Shown: positions 8,855 through 16,736 of the stretch, piece after piece
Layout: every line of letters begins with the position of its first letter
How positions within the stretch are numbered: the stretch's first letter is position 1
Origin: CAG-698 sp964385755
GTDB taxonomy: Bacteria; Bacillota_I; Bacilli_A; ML615J-28; CAG-698
Assembly: GCA_964385755.1 (NCBI GenBank)
Contig: CAYLPZ010000026.1
Coordinates: 1-20,956 of the forward strand
Direction: 5' to 3'
DNA length: 20,956 nt
Made by a program: the position numbers and the translations under genes
The notes under the pieces: generated by a model
The model's input: only the letters and a program-made list of their open reading frames with translations
What the model was told of the DNA's origin: nothing
Database searches by the model: none

Positions 8855-9310
8855 TCAATTCATCATTCTACACAAGTCAATATATACTTTGTTTAAGTGT
8901 ATATTTTTTTTATTTACTTTTTCCTTCTTTAGTAATGATTTTTCATTTGAATATACTTCAACTTTTATTCTTTCACTCGATAATTTAAAATCCGAAGATA
9001 ATATTCTTTTTTGTAATATAAAATATGATATTAATACTTGTACAATTGTTATAAATGATAAAATTGCGATATATGTAAATACATAATCATTATTATTTAA
9101 CGCTGAATAAATATAATCATAAATATGTGTAGGTATAAATAACTTAATTATATTTGATATAATAATACTATCAGTTATAAATGAATATAATAATAGAACA
9201 ACATATGCACATAATACATATATTTTTCCAGCAATCAACATACTCAGTTTCTTCAAACAAATAAAAATAATTATACTTGAGATAATAAATAATAGAATGA
9301 TTATATTCAT
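8855..9310 (-). CDS. Companion membrane protein of pilin-like gene 2
   Basis: A 151-residue homologue of the other two companions. Hydrophobic helices lie at about 2-18, 28-52 and 76-99, the conserved FIPTHIYDYIYSALNN at about 58-73, a Lys/Glu-rich probably cytoplasmic tail at 100-138, and the terminal signature LNKVYIDLCRMMN at 139-151. I start at the ATG at 9310 because GAAAGTGAG precedes it at normal distance and the homologues align from MNII. The longer frame from 9331 would add seven residues that include this site. Function unknown. Strict linkage to a pilin-like gene and the coupling hairpin suggest a partner made together with it. Confidence 0.8.
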   Translation of the reverse strand: MNIIILLFIISSIIIFICLKKLSMLIAGKIYVLCAYVVLLLYSFITDSIIISNIIKLFIPTHIYDYIYSALNNNDYVFTYIAILSFITIVQVLISYFILQKRILSSDFKLSSERIKVEVYSNEKSLLKKEKVNKKNIHLNKVYIDLCRMMN

Positions 9311-9331
9311 ATTTTCACTCACTTTCATCAA

Positions 9332-9452
9332 TAAAAGCAGGCTTTTATATACGAAAAAAAATTAATAAAAAATAAATAAAAAACTATCAAAGGTTTGTAT
9401 TTTTTATAAAAAAATGATATATTTTTAATAGAAATATAAAAGCCTACCTTTA
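9332..9452 (-). promoter_or_regulatory. Module upstream element, copy 2
   Basis: The inverted arms 9332-9350 and 9434-9452 match at 17 of 19 positions, the best pair of the four. Centres are 102 bp apart, 11 more than in copy 1, with the extra bases between core and proximal arm. The core after the distal arm is the same as in copy 1 through the TTTTTTATAAAAAA palindrome and TACAAA. Confidence 0.6.
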
Positions 9453-9460
9453 AAATTTAC

Positions 9461-9489
9461 AAAGTAACCTTCGTATGGTTACTTTTTTT
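9461..9489. terminator. Hairpin upstream of module 2
   Basis: AAAGTAACC (9461-9469) pairs with GGTTACTTT (9477-9485) around a 7-nt loop. The long T run (9483-9489) is on the plus-strand side, where no gene ends. On the minus strand only TTT follows the stem, so termination there would be weak. It occupies the same place as the hairpins in front of the other three upstream elements. Confidence 0.45.
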
Positions 9490-9582
9490 ATTGAAATAAT
9501 AATTGAAGTAGAGTGTTAACTATAATCTTTACATGTATATTCTAAAATTGATAAAACATTCTATTATAATTAAATTAATATT

Positions 9583-9825
9583 CTAATTCTCTTTGATTTT
9601 ACAATTAAGATAAAATAATTCTCTAAAGCTATGAAAAGTTTGTTCTTGTGAAACTTTATTAATTATTACACTGAAGTTAATTTTTTCTTTTAAAAGTATT
9701 TTAACTTGTACATTAGTAACAATTAACGTGTAGCACAATATTCTTGTGATCGTATGAATTATCTTAGTAAATAGATTATTACAAGTATTATCTAAATAAT
9801 CATCATGTGAAATGAATAATATGAT
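9583..9825 (-). pseudogene. Open frame without start codon, possible gene remnant
   Basis: An 80-codon stretch free of stops, with no ATG and no ribosome-binding site. It begins IILFISHDDYLDNTCNNLF, which recalls the H-loop region of ABC-F type ATPases (LFISHDRYFLDNxxN). The rest (VKILLKEKINFSVIIN, TFHSFRELFYLNCKIKEN) does not continue that family. It may be a remnant or a chance open frame. The flanks (9490-9582 and 9826-9910) show nothing I can support. Confidence 0.25.
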
Positions 9826-9910
9826 TCAACTTTATATTATTATACTTTAGTCTCTTTAACTACAATAAAATATTTAAAATTATAACAACATGTTATATAT
9901 TTTTTTAATA

Positions 9911-9943
9911 AAAAAACTTTGCTTGACAATCAAACAAAGTTTT
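9911..9943 (-). terminator. Rho-independent terminator after the sigma-like gene
   Basis: AAAACTTTG (9913-9921) pairs with CAAAGTTTT (9935-9943), with an inner TTGA/TCAA. The minus strand continues into a T run. It starts 8 bp after the stop codon at 9951. Confidence 0.75.
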
Positions 9944-9950
9944 ATATTTT

Positions 9951-10703
9951 TTAAGCACATTTATTAATATTTGTAATTGTTTTTGTTATTAGACATTCTT
10001 TTCCTAAGATAACACAAGGTGAGTTAGGAGGATCTCCAATTGGTAATGCATGAAAGATTTGCTTTGGTGTTAGGCGTAATCTTTCATTCCTAATTGTTTT
10101 TAAGTGATCTTCTAAATAGCTTTGTATGCTTTCGGTGTTTGTTGATTCCTTTTCTACATATTCAGGAATTAATGAAAGTAATTTTCGTCTTGCTGTCATT
10201 AAATCTTCAAATACTTGTTCTAAGGTAAATCCTCTTACGATAACTTTAATTGTGTTAATTCTAAATCCAAATGCGTATCGGTACATTAATAAATCACATT
10301 CTTCTTTTGAAAGAACATTGATAAAACCCGATTTAACAATACCGAAAATTGTTATACCCGATTCATTACTTTTATTTTCTAGAATTTCATTTATTCTAAA
10401 TTTAAAAAGCATTGTTTTGTAATTGCTACTTTTACTTAAATCTTCTAAGTAATATCTTTTTGTTTCATTGATTGTTAAATTATATATACATTTTGTCAAA
10501 TTAACATTTTCAGAAAAATTTGGTAATTTGTATAATAACTTTTTAAATACATTGAAAACAACAAGATTCATATATGAATAGTCTTTTACTCTTCTTCCAC
10601 AAGTGTAATAGACAAAATCCATGTACTTTTCGATGATGTTAAGAAAAGCATCATAATCTCCGTCAATTATCCGCTTGACTAGTGATCCATCTTTTTCGCT
10701 CAT
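9951..10703 (-). CDS. Divergent ECF sigma-70-like protein
   Basis: A 250-residue soluble protein. Residues 7-86 follow the pattern of sigma region 2: LVKRIIDGDYDAFLNIIEKY, VY, then NVFKKLLYKLPNF and CIYNLTINETKRY. Residues 130-180 follow region 4: LSKEECDLLMYRYAFGFRIN...LEQVFEDLMTARRKLLSLI. The usual acidic DAEDLVQE core-binding stretch is replaced by DYSYMNLVV, and about 70 residues follow region 4, which ECF factors often lack. It may thus be a specialised or weakened sigma factor, or a transcription regulator derived from one. The start is the ATG at 10703 behind GGAGGA, with its own consensus promoter. No anti-sigma gene adjoins. Control of the pilin modules is a guess from location. Confidence 0.6.
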   Translation of the reverse strand: MSEKDGSLVKRIIDGDYDAFLNIIEKYMDFVYYTCGRRVKDYSYMNLVVFNVFKKLLYKLPNFSENVNLTKCIYNLTINETKRYYLEDLSKSSNYKTMLFKFRINEILENKSNESGITIFGIVKSGFINVLSKEECDLLMYRYAFGFRINTIKVIVRGFTLEQVFEDLMTARRKLLSLIPEYVEKESTNTESIQSYLEDHLKTIRNERLRLTPKQIFHALPIGDPPNSPCVILGKECLITKTITNINKCA

Positions 10704-10727
10704 TATTTTAACCCTTCCTCCATAATA

Positions 10728-10756
10728 ATTATATCAAGGTAGGAAGTTTTTCGCAA
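10728..10756 (-). promoter_or_regulatory. Sigma-A promoter of the sigma-like gene
   Basis: On the minus strand TTGCGA (10756-10751), a 17-bp spacer and a perfect TATAAT (10733-10728), followed by GGAGGA and the ATG at 10703. There is no strong terminator after purA, so the gene could also be read from the purine operon. Confidence 0.75.
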
Positions 10757-10783
10757 GTAATTTTTTAAAAAAACTATTATTTA

Positions 10784-12064
10784 TTAAAATATTTCTTGTT
10801 TAATAATTGTTTGTTCTTTGTCAGGTCCTACTGAAATGAAACATACAGGAACGTTTAATAATTTTTCTAGATAGTTAATATATCCTTTAGCATTTTCAGG
10901 TAATTCTTCAAATATTTTGCAGTTAGTGATATCACCTTTAAAACCGGGAAGTGTGTCGTAAACAGGAGTACATCTTTCGAAGTCTTCAATACGAGCTGGA
11001 ATGTAATTAATTTCTTTTCCATCTAAAATATATTTTGTACATACTTTGATTTCATCAATATCACTTAATACATCAAGTAGCATTAATGATAAGCCAGTAA
11101 TACCACTTACACGAATGCTATGGCGTAAGATTACACCATCGAACCAGCCAACTCTTCTAGGTCTTTTTGTTGTAACACCATATTCATGACCTTTTTCACG
11201 AATTAGATCACCTAAACTATCATGAAGTTCTGTTGGGAATGCACCACTTCCAACTCTTGTTGAATATGCTTTAACAACACCAACTACTTCTTCAATTTTA
11301 GAAATACCAATTCCACTACCACTTGATACACCTGCACTACTAGCATTAGATGATGTTACAAATGGATATGTACCAAAGTCGATATCTAAAAGATTTCCTT
11401 GAGCACCTTCGAATAAAATCTTTTTTCCTTTTTCATATTCATCATTAAGGAAGTTAATTGTATCTTTTACAAATGGACGCATATAATCAGCCATTTCTTG
11501 ATACTCTTTATAACTTGTTTCAAAATCAACTAACTCCATGTTATAAGATGCTAAAAGTTTGTTTTTAGCTTCAACATGTTCTCTATAGATTTTCTTAAAG
11601 TCACTACTAACAAAATCACAAGCACGAATGCCGAAGCGGTCATATTTATCAACATAAACAGGACCAATTCCTCTTTTTGTTGTTCCAATTTTACTGTTTC
11701 CTAAAGCAGATTCTTTTGCGCCATCAAGCATTTGATGGTAATCAAAAATAATATGTAAACGATCTGAAATAATAATATTATCACAAGAAACATTTTGCAT
11801 GCGAAGTTCACTTACTTCTTTCATAAATGTACGAGGATTAAGCACTACACCATTACCTAATACATTTACAATGTTTGGATCAAATACACCAGAAGGGATT
11901 GCATGTAAAGCATATTTAACACCATTAATTACAACTGTATGACCAGCATTATCTCCACCTTGGTAACGTACAACAATATCACATTTCTCACTTAAATAGT
12001 TTGTGATTTTTCCTTTACCTTCATCACCCCACTGAGTGCCTACAACTACTACTGTTTGTTTCAT
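10784..12064 (-). CDS. purA: Adenylosuccinate synthetase
   Basis: A 426-residue cytosolic enzyme that joins IMP and aspartate with GTP to give adenylosuccinate, the first committed step to AMP. Visible motifs are QWGDEGKGK (11-19, with the catalytic Asp14), GGDNAGHTVV (36-45, with His42), GTTKRGIGP, QGNLLDIDFGTYPFVTSSN, and the base-recognition loop near the C-terminus. In the TTGRPRR loop that grips aspartate this protein has TTKRPRR. The true start is the ATG at 12064, one base after the purB stop and behind AAGGAGA. The longer frame from 12109 lies inside purB. Length is normal. It forms an operon with purB, the enzyme that uses its product. Confidence 0.97.
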   Translation of the reverse strand: MKQTVVVVGTQWGDEGKGKITNYLSEKCDIVVRYQGGDNAGHTVVINGVKYALHAIPSGVFDPNIVNVLGNGVVLNPRTFMKEVSELRMQNVSCDNIIISDRLHIIFDYHQMLDGAKESALGNSKIGTTKRGIGPVYVDKYDRFGIRACDFVSSDFKKIYREHVEAKNKLLASYNMELVDFETSYKEYQEMADYMRPFVKDTINFLNDEYEKGKKILFEGAQGNLLDIDFGTYPFVTSSNASSAGVSSGSGIGISKIEEVVGVVKAYSTRVGSGAFPTELHDSLGDLIREKGHEYGVTTKRPRRVGWFDGVILRHSIRVSGITGLSLMLLDVLSDIDEIKVCTKYILDGKEINYIPARIEDFERCTPVYDTLPGFKGDITNCKIFEELPENAKGYINYLEKLLNVPVCFISVGPDKEQTIIKQEIF

Positions 12065-12065
12065 G

Positions 12066-13367
12066 TTACTTTTCTCCTTCTTGAAATAATTTATTATATA
12101 CTTTATCAATTTCTTTTAAATAGTATTCTTTGTTAAACATTTGTTTGATTTCTTCTTTAGTAAAATATTTAGTTACATCACTATTTAATACAACCTCTTC
12201 AAAATTCAAATTCTCTTCATACGCTTTTTTAGTTAAACTTTGAATTAAATCATAAGCATCTTCTCTAGAAATATCTTTACTAAGTAGTCTTGTAAGGATG
12301 TTTCCTGAGTAAATCATTCCTTTTGTTAATTCAATGTTTTCAAGCATTTTATTTTCAAAGACTGTTAAATTTGCTAGAGTAGATGCATACCTATTGAGCA
12401 TATACTCAACTAAACTAGTAATATCAGGAAGAATAATTCTTTCAGTTGATGAATGAGAGATATCTCTTTCATGCCATAAAATATTATTCTCAAAAGCAAC
12501 ACTAATGTAAGATCTAACAACCCTACTACATCCACAAATGTTTTCACTTGTGATTGGATTACGTTTATGTGGCATTGCACTTGAGCCTTTTTGACCCTTA
12601 GAAAATCCTTCTTCAACCTCATGAATTTCTTGGCGTGATAAACTTCTTACTTCAGTTGCAATCTTCTCTAGTGTTGATGCAATAAACGCTAAAGAAGTAA
12701 TATATTCACAATAAGTGTCACGAGAAATAACTTGTGTAGACATTGAAGCAACTCCAATACCAAGTAATTCACATACTCTCTTCTCTAAAGCAATTGAAGT
12801 ATTAGCATAGTTACCAACAGCACCACTAATCTTACCTCTTTCAATAAGTTTTCTTGCTTTTTCAAAACGCTCTTTGTCTCTTAGAAGTTCATCATAAAAG
12901 ATACACCACTTAAAGCCAAAAGTTGTTATTTCAGCATGCATACCATGAGTTCTACCCATAATATAAGTATACTTATACTTATGAGCTAAATCTTTAACAA
13001 CATTAATAAATTTATCCAAAGCTAAACTGATTAAATTATTAGCATCTTTAATTAAAAGCGCATTAGTTGTATCGACAACATCAGTACTAGTTAAAGAGTA
13101 GTGAATCCACTTCTTCTCCTTTCCTAAGTTTTTTGAAATAGCTCTAGTGAAAGCTACCACATCATGCTTAGTTACTTTTTCAAGTTCTTCTATTTCCTCT
13201 ATTGTAAAAGAAGCATTCTTAATAATATTATTAAGATCATCTAAAGGAACTAATCCCTCTTCAGCATATGCCTTACACACAGCAATTTCAACCTCAAGCA
13301 TCTTATCAAACTTATTTTGTAATGACCAAATTGATTTCATCTTTTGGCTTTGATATCTATCTATCAT
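12066..13367 (-). CDS. purB: Adenylosuccinate lyase
   Basis: A 433-residue enzyme of the fumarase/aspartase superfamily. It releases fumarate from adenylosuccinate and from SAICAR, so it acts twice in purine synthesis. Landmarks are SLTSTDVVDT (91-100), GRTHGMHAE (138-146, with the general-acid His) and the superfamily signature KGSSAMPHKRNP (260-271) on the catalytic Ser loop. Start is the ATG at 13367 after GGTGGTGAT. The stop is one base from the purA start, so the two are probably translationally coupled. This housekeeping pair lies between pilin modules, which marks the array as chromosomal. Confidence 0.97.
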   Translation of the reverse strand: MIDRYQSQKMKSIWSLQNKFDKMLEVEIAVCKAYAEEGLVPLDDLNNIIKNASFTIEEIEELEKVTKHDVVAFTRAISKNLGKEKKWIHYSLTSTDVVDTTNALLIKDANNLISLALDKFINVVKDLAHKYKYTYIMGRTHGMHAEITTFGFKWCIFYDELLRDKERFEKARKLIERGKISGAVGNYANTSIALEKRVCELLGIGVASMSTQVISRDTYCEYITSLAFIASTLEKIATEVRSLSRQEIHEVEEGFSKGQKGSSAMPHKRNPITSENICGCSRVVRSYISVAFENNILWHERDISHSSTERIILPDITSLVEYMLNRYASTLANLTVFENKMLENIELTKGMIYSGNILTRLLSKDISREDAYDLIQSLTKKAYEENLNFEEVVLNSDVTKYFTKEEIKQMFNKEYYLKEIDKVYNKLFQEGEK

Positions 13368-13387
13368 TTTATCACCACCACTAAACT

Positions 13388-13416
13388 ATAATAGCACAAA
13401 TGACAATTTTTTACAA
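13388..13416 (-). promoter_or_regulatory. Sigma-A promoter of purB-purA
   Basis: TTGTAA (13416-13411), a 17-bp spacer and TATTAT (13393-13388) on the minus strand, about 20 bp before the purB start. I see no purine riboswitch in the short leader. Confidence 0.65.
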
Positions 13417-13467
13417 TAAGCAAAGAGATAATAAATATATTATTGCCATAACTTTAATTAAAAAATA

Positions 13468-13503
13468 AAATTCTCCCAAAGATTATCTCTTTAGGAGAAT
13501 TTT
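13468..13503 (-). terminator. Rho-independent terminator of pilin-like gene 3
   Basis: AAATTCTCC (13468-13476) pairs with GGAGAATTT (13495-13503), with an inner AAAGA/TCTTT extension. The minus strand continues TTATTTTTT. It separates module 3 from the purB promoter. The right side also has TTTTT, so it may work both ways. Confidence 0.8.
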
Positions 13504-13555
13504 TGTAATATTATAATATTGTAACAAATAAGTAATAACTAAATACAATTTATTA

Positions 13556-15862
13556 TTATTTAGTCCATGAAACAGTTGCTAAATTTGTTGATCCATTCAT
13601 ATGCTTTTTTCCGCTTAAATATAATGCGTTTTCAGAATCGCTTGTTAAAATTCTTGATATTGAAGAACCATTTACTTTCCAATTATTAGAAGATAAAGTT
13701 GCACTAGTAAGTGAACTATCTTGAAAAGCATATTGTTCAATTTTTGTAACACTAGAAGGTATAGTGATCCTAGTTATATTTCGCTTGTGAAATGAATAAG
13801 TTCCGATTGTTGTAACTGTACTTGGAATAGTTGTATTTACACAACCTAGTACTAAAGTCTTTCCATCATAAGAAAGAACACAATCTTTGTCATCATCATG
13901 CTTATAATTTGTGTTTTGGGTATCTACTTCGACAGTTACAATAGGTGTATTACTAAATGCATTAGCTGTAATACTTTTTACTTCAGCACCAAACTTAACT
14001 GTACTTAAGCTTGTACATCCTGCAAATAAAACAGTTGTTATTTGAGCAGAATGAAGTTCAATAGTTGAAAGTTTAGTACAATTTTGAAAAGCACCAGCTT
14101 GAATTGTAGCAGTTGATTGAATAACTACACTGGTTAAAGAAGTACATTCACAAAATGCTGATGAACCAATATTAGTTACAGAAGAAGGAATAGTTACTGA
14201 TTGTAAGTTGTTACAATAGCCAAACGCGCTATCTTGTATTTTTTGAACACCATTAAGTATCGTTAAACTATTCAACTCAGTGCACTCATAAAAAGCTTTT
14301 TTTGAAACTATCTTGACAGTACTAGGAATTGTAATACTTGAAAGTTTAGTACAACCATTGAATGCTTGTTCACCAATTGTTTCAACAGTTGAAGATATTG
14401 TTACAGATGTAAGATTTGTACATTTCTTAAATGCAAAATTACCAATTTCAGTTACTCCTTCTGGTATAATAATAGATGTAATATCAGTATTATTTACAAA
14501 TGCACTATCATTTATTTTACCATTCTCATCGACTTTTCCACCAAAGCCTTCCCAGCCTGGTTCATCTTCTTCACAAACAGTGCATTTATGTAAATCGTAA
14601 ATATGACTACCTGTTGCCTCTATCACAACACTGTCAAATAAATCACCATTATTATTATAGTTATTATTACATATTGAACAATGGTTATATTCAACATTAC
14701 CATCTACAGTACAAGTAGCAGGTACTTCAACATAATGTGTTAAAGTATGTTGAAGCATAGGAATTTCTTGTTGTTCTATCATTATTTTTCCACAATCATC
14801 ACATTTTTTTTCTTCTGTAGAACCTTTTTGAGTGCATGTTGCTTCTACTGCTTCTTTACTTACTACAACATTTTTGTGCTCACAATTATTTTGATGGATT
14901 TCTTCTACTGCATTTTTAATTATTTCTTCAGTTATCGTATTTGAAGTCACAAGATTAAATTCAACTCCAACAATTATATCACTTCCCTTAACTTCTTCAT
15001 TTGATGCTTGTGCACTTGATACAGTACCATTATTTGTAATTTTAATATCTGAAGTAGAAGATGGATTTGCGAAAACTAAATTAATAGTTGCATTTTCTTC
15101 AACTGCTAAATGTCCTTTATTCACTTCAACAAATCCAACTACACCTTTTTCATGATATGATTCCATAGCACAATTAACAATTGTTAGTTTACCAAGATAA
15201 CCATAGTGATATATTTTACCAGTTGTTGATTCATCATCTATTGTTAATAAAGTAGCAAAATCATTTGTACGAATAATAACATTTTGATTAATACCATCAT
15301 TACCTACATAATTAATGGTATTTATATTATTTTCACCAACATCAAAACCCACTTTAAGAGAAGATAATCTACTACCAACATCATTCCAATTATTACCTGC
15401 ATAAACTGAATATTTAGCTTCACTTGGTAACTCATTAGAAATCATCCATAAGTCTACCATATTAACTTTTAAATTCTCATAACTTGTTGTAACGTAGTTA
15501 ATATCAGTATATTCTAAATTCGATTCAGGTATATAATTAATTACACCTTCAATCTCATAACAAAATACATCATTTTTACTATCCCATAAAATTTGATTAT
15601 TGGTTGCTGAAGCATTAATTCTATCTACATCATAACCAAACTCTTTTGCTGTTTGTAATGCATCTTGCATTGTATTATGTTTCTTATTGTCACTAGCTAA
15701 GGCAGTATTTAAATTTCTTACTAGTTGTGTATCACTAGAAACATTAGCTTTATTAATTAAACTAGAAAATGTTGGAATTAATATTCCTGCAAGTACAGCT
15801 ATAACTGCAATTACAATAACAAGCTCAACAATTGTAAAAGCTCTTCTGTTTGTTTTCTTCAT
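13556..15862 (-). CDS. Giant pilin-like surface protein 3, leucine-rich type
   Basis: A 768-residue exported protein. The prepilin signal is KKTNRRA|FTIVELVIVIA (Phe9 as mature residue 1, Glu13 as Glu5, Ala at -1). The shared domain reaches to about residue 265 (RNLNTAL, QILWDSKNDVFCYEI, NVIIRT, YHYGYLGKL, SYHEKG). Residues 327-430 hold Cys-rich units with CxxC pairs (CDDC, CSIC, CTVC) and TC(T)xxG turns, like the modules before repeats in gut Firmicutes surface proteins. They may bind metal. Residues about 450-715 are BspA-type leucine-rich repeats (LRR_5): VTEIGNFAFKKCTNLTSVTI and six or more further copies. This repeat class is known from adhesins of oral and gut bacteria. No cell-wall sorting motif. 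Start is the ATG at 15862. Confidence 0.88.
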   Translation of the reverse strand: MKKTNRRAFTIVELVIVIAVIAVLAGILIPTFSSLINKANVSSDTQLVRNLNTALASDNKKHNTMQDALQTAKEFGYDVDRINASATNNQILWDSKNDVFCYEIEGVINYIPESNLEYTDINYVTTSYENLKVNMVDLWMISNELPSEAKYSVYAGNNWNDVGSRLSSLKVGFDVGENNINTINYVGNDGINQNVIIRTNDFATLLTIDDESTTGKIYHYGYLGKLTIVNCAMESYHEKGVVGFVEVNKGHLAVEENATINLVFANPSSTSDIKITNNGTVSSAQASNEEVKGSDIIVGVEFNLVTSNTITEEIIKNAVEEIHQNNCEHKNVVVSKEAVEATCTQKGSTEEKKCDDCGKIMIEQQEIPMLQHTLTHYVEVPATCTVDGNVEYNHCSICNNNYNNNGDLFDSVVIEATGSHIYDLHKCTVCEEDEPGWEGFGGKVDENGKINDSAFVNNTDITSIIIPEGVTEIGNFAFKKCTNLTSVTISSTVETIGEQAFNGCTKLSSITIPSTVKIVSKKAFYECTELNSLTILNGVQKIQDSAFGYCNNLQSVTIPSSVTNIGSSAFCECTSLTSVVIQSTATIQAGAFQNCTKLSTIELHSAQITTVLFAGCTSLSTVKFGAEVKSITANAFSNTPIVTVEVDTQNTNYKHDDDKDCVLSYDGKTLVLGCVNTTIPSTVTTIGTYSFHKRNITRITIPSSVTKIEQYAFQDSSLTSATLSSNNWKVNGSSISRILTSDSENALYLSGKKHMNGSTNLATVSWTK

Positions 15863-15948
15863 ATTATTTATTTTCTATCCTTTCATTATTAATTTTTTGT
15901 ATGATAGATAAGCTCTATCATTATTTTACATGAAAAATAAATAATATG
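15860..15948 (-). promoter_or_regulatory. Inverted repeat masking the pilin 3 start codon
   Basis: Arm 15860-15875 is identical to that of modules 1 and 2. The other arm (15932-15948) is its complement with one extra A. The longer loop contains a second hairpin, TGATAGA/TCTATCA (15902-15908 with 15914-15920). As in the other modules, the outer stem starts one base after the companion stop and ends on the pilin ATG. Confidence 0.6.
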
Positions 15949-15949
15949 A

Positions 15950-16405
15950 TCAATTCATCATCCGACATAAACCTATATATATTTTATTTAATTTTATGTT
16001 CTTTTCTACTACTTCTTCTTTAAATGTATATGATTTAATCTTGTAGCTAATTTCATTTTTTTTGTTTTCAACGATTATATTTTGTTTACGAGATAAAAGT
16101 TTCTTCTCGATAATAAATATTGTAATTATTACCTGAACTACAGTAACAAATGATAATATTGCTATATATGAAAATACATAATTTTTATTATTTAGTCCAA
16201 AATAAATAAAATCATATATCTTTGAAGGAATTAATGATTTACTTATGCTTGCAAAAAACGTATTATCAGTTATTATCGAGTATAATAAAAGCATAATAAA
16301 TGCACATAAACCATATAAATTTCCAGCTATTATCATTTTTATTTTCTTTAAGCAAAGTATAATAACTATACTAGATAATACAAATAAAAGGATAATTATA
16401 TTCAT
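15950..16405 (-). CDS. Companion membrane protein of pilin-like gene 3
   Basis: A 151-residue member of the same unrecognised family. Helices lie at about 2-18, 28-50 and 76-99, the motif LIPSKIYDFIY at about 58-68, and the end LNKIYIGLCRMMN. It is closer to companion 2 (NNxxYVF(S/T)YIAILSF, QV.I) than to companion 1. The ATG at 16405 with AAGGTGAT upstream is the first possible Met and confirms the MNI(I/L) start chosen for the other two. The tail between residues 100 and 138 differs in sequence among the three but keeps its basic character, while the last 13 residues are nearly fixed, so they may contact a common partner. Confidence 0.8.
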   Translation of the reverse strand: MNIIILLFVLSSIVIILCLKKIKMIIAGNLYGLCAFIMLLLYSIITDNTFFASISKSLIPSKIYDFIYFGLNNKNYVFSYIAILSFVTVVQVIITIFIIEKKLLSRKQNIIVENKKNEISYKIKSYTFKEEVVEKNIKLNKIYIGLCRMMN

Positions 16406-16424
16406 CTTTAATCACCTTCTTTCT

Positions 16425-16544
16425 CAAAGGTAAGCATTTATATACGTTAAAATATGATTTGAATTTAACAAAAAAATGCTGAAAAGTTGTATTTTTTATC
16501 AAAAAATGATATATTTTTAATAGGAATATAAATTTTTACATTTA
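16425..16544 (-). promoter_or_regulatory. Module upstream element, copy 3
   Basis: The inverted arms 16425-16443 and 16526-16544 match at about 15 of 19 positions. Centres are 101 bp apart. The core is conserved (ATTAAAAATATATCATTTT on the minus strand), but the following palindrome is slightly changed (TTTTTTGATAAAAAA). The stretch between core and proximal arm is unrelated to that of copies 1 and 2. Confidence 0.55.
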
Positions 16545-16565
16545 AAAATTTAAATAAAAACATAT

Positions 16566-16604
16566 AAAAAATCCCAGTTCTATCTACTTTGAACTGGGTT
16601 TTAT
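16566..16604. terminator. Hairpin upstream of module 3
   Basis: CCCAGTTC (16573-16580) pairs with GAACTGGG (16591-16598). The stem is flanked by A runs on the left and TTTT on the right, so it can end transcription in both directions. With the terminator at 16637-16687 it makes a double stop between pilin gene 4 and module 3. Confidence 0.65.
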
Positions 16605-16634
16605 TGTTTTAATTTTTGATATTATTAATTACAA

Positions 16635-16687
16635 TAAAAAGCTATTATTATATCTATATTAATCATATAGAGTAAATAATAGCTTTT
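16635..16687 (-). terminator. Rho-independent terminator of pilin-like gene 4
   Basis: A 13-bp stem AAAAGCTATTATT (16637-16649)/AATAATAGCTTTT (16675-16687), with an inner CTATAT/ATATAG pair, ends in T residues on the minus strand about 50 bp after the stop at 16737. Confidence 0.7.
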
Positions 16688-16736
16688 ATTTTATAGTTTA
16701 TTCTTTATATATGTTAAACTTACAAAAATACAGATA

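Noticed and set aside
12065..12109. Longer N-terminus for PurA from 12109
   Set aside because: It would overlap the end of purB and adds residues not found in the family. The ATG at 12064 has a proper ribosome-binding site.
13368..13467. Purine riboswitch or PurR box before purB
   Set aside because: The leader between the promoter and the start is too short for a riboswitch, and I see no PurR-type palindrome.
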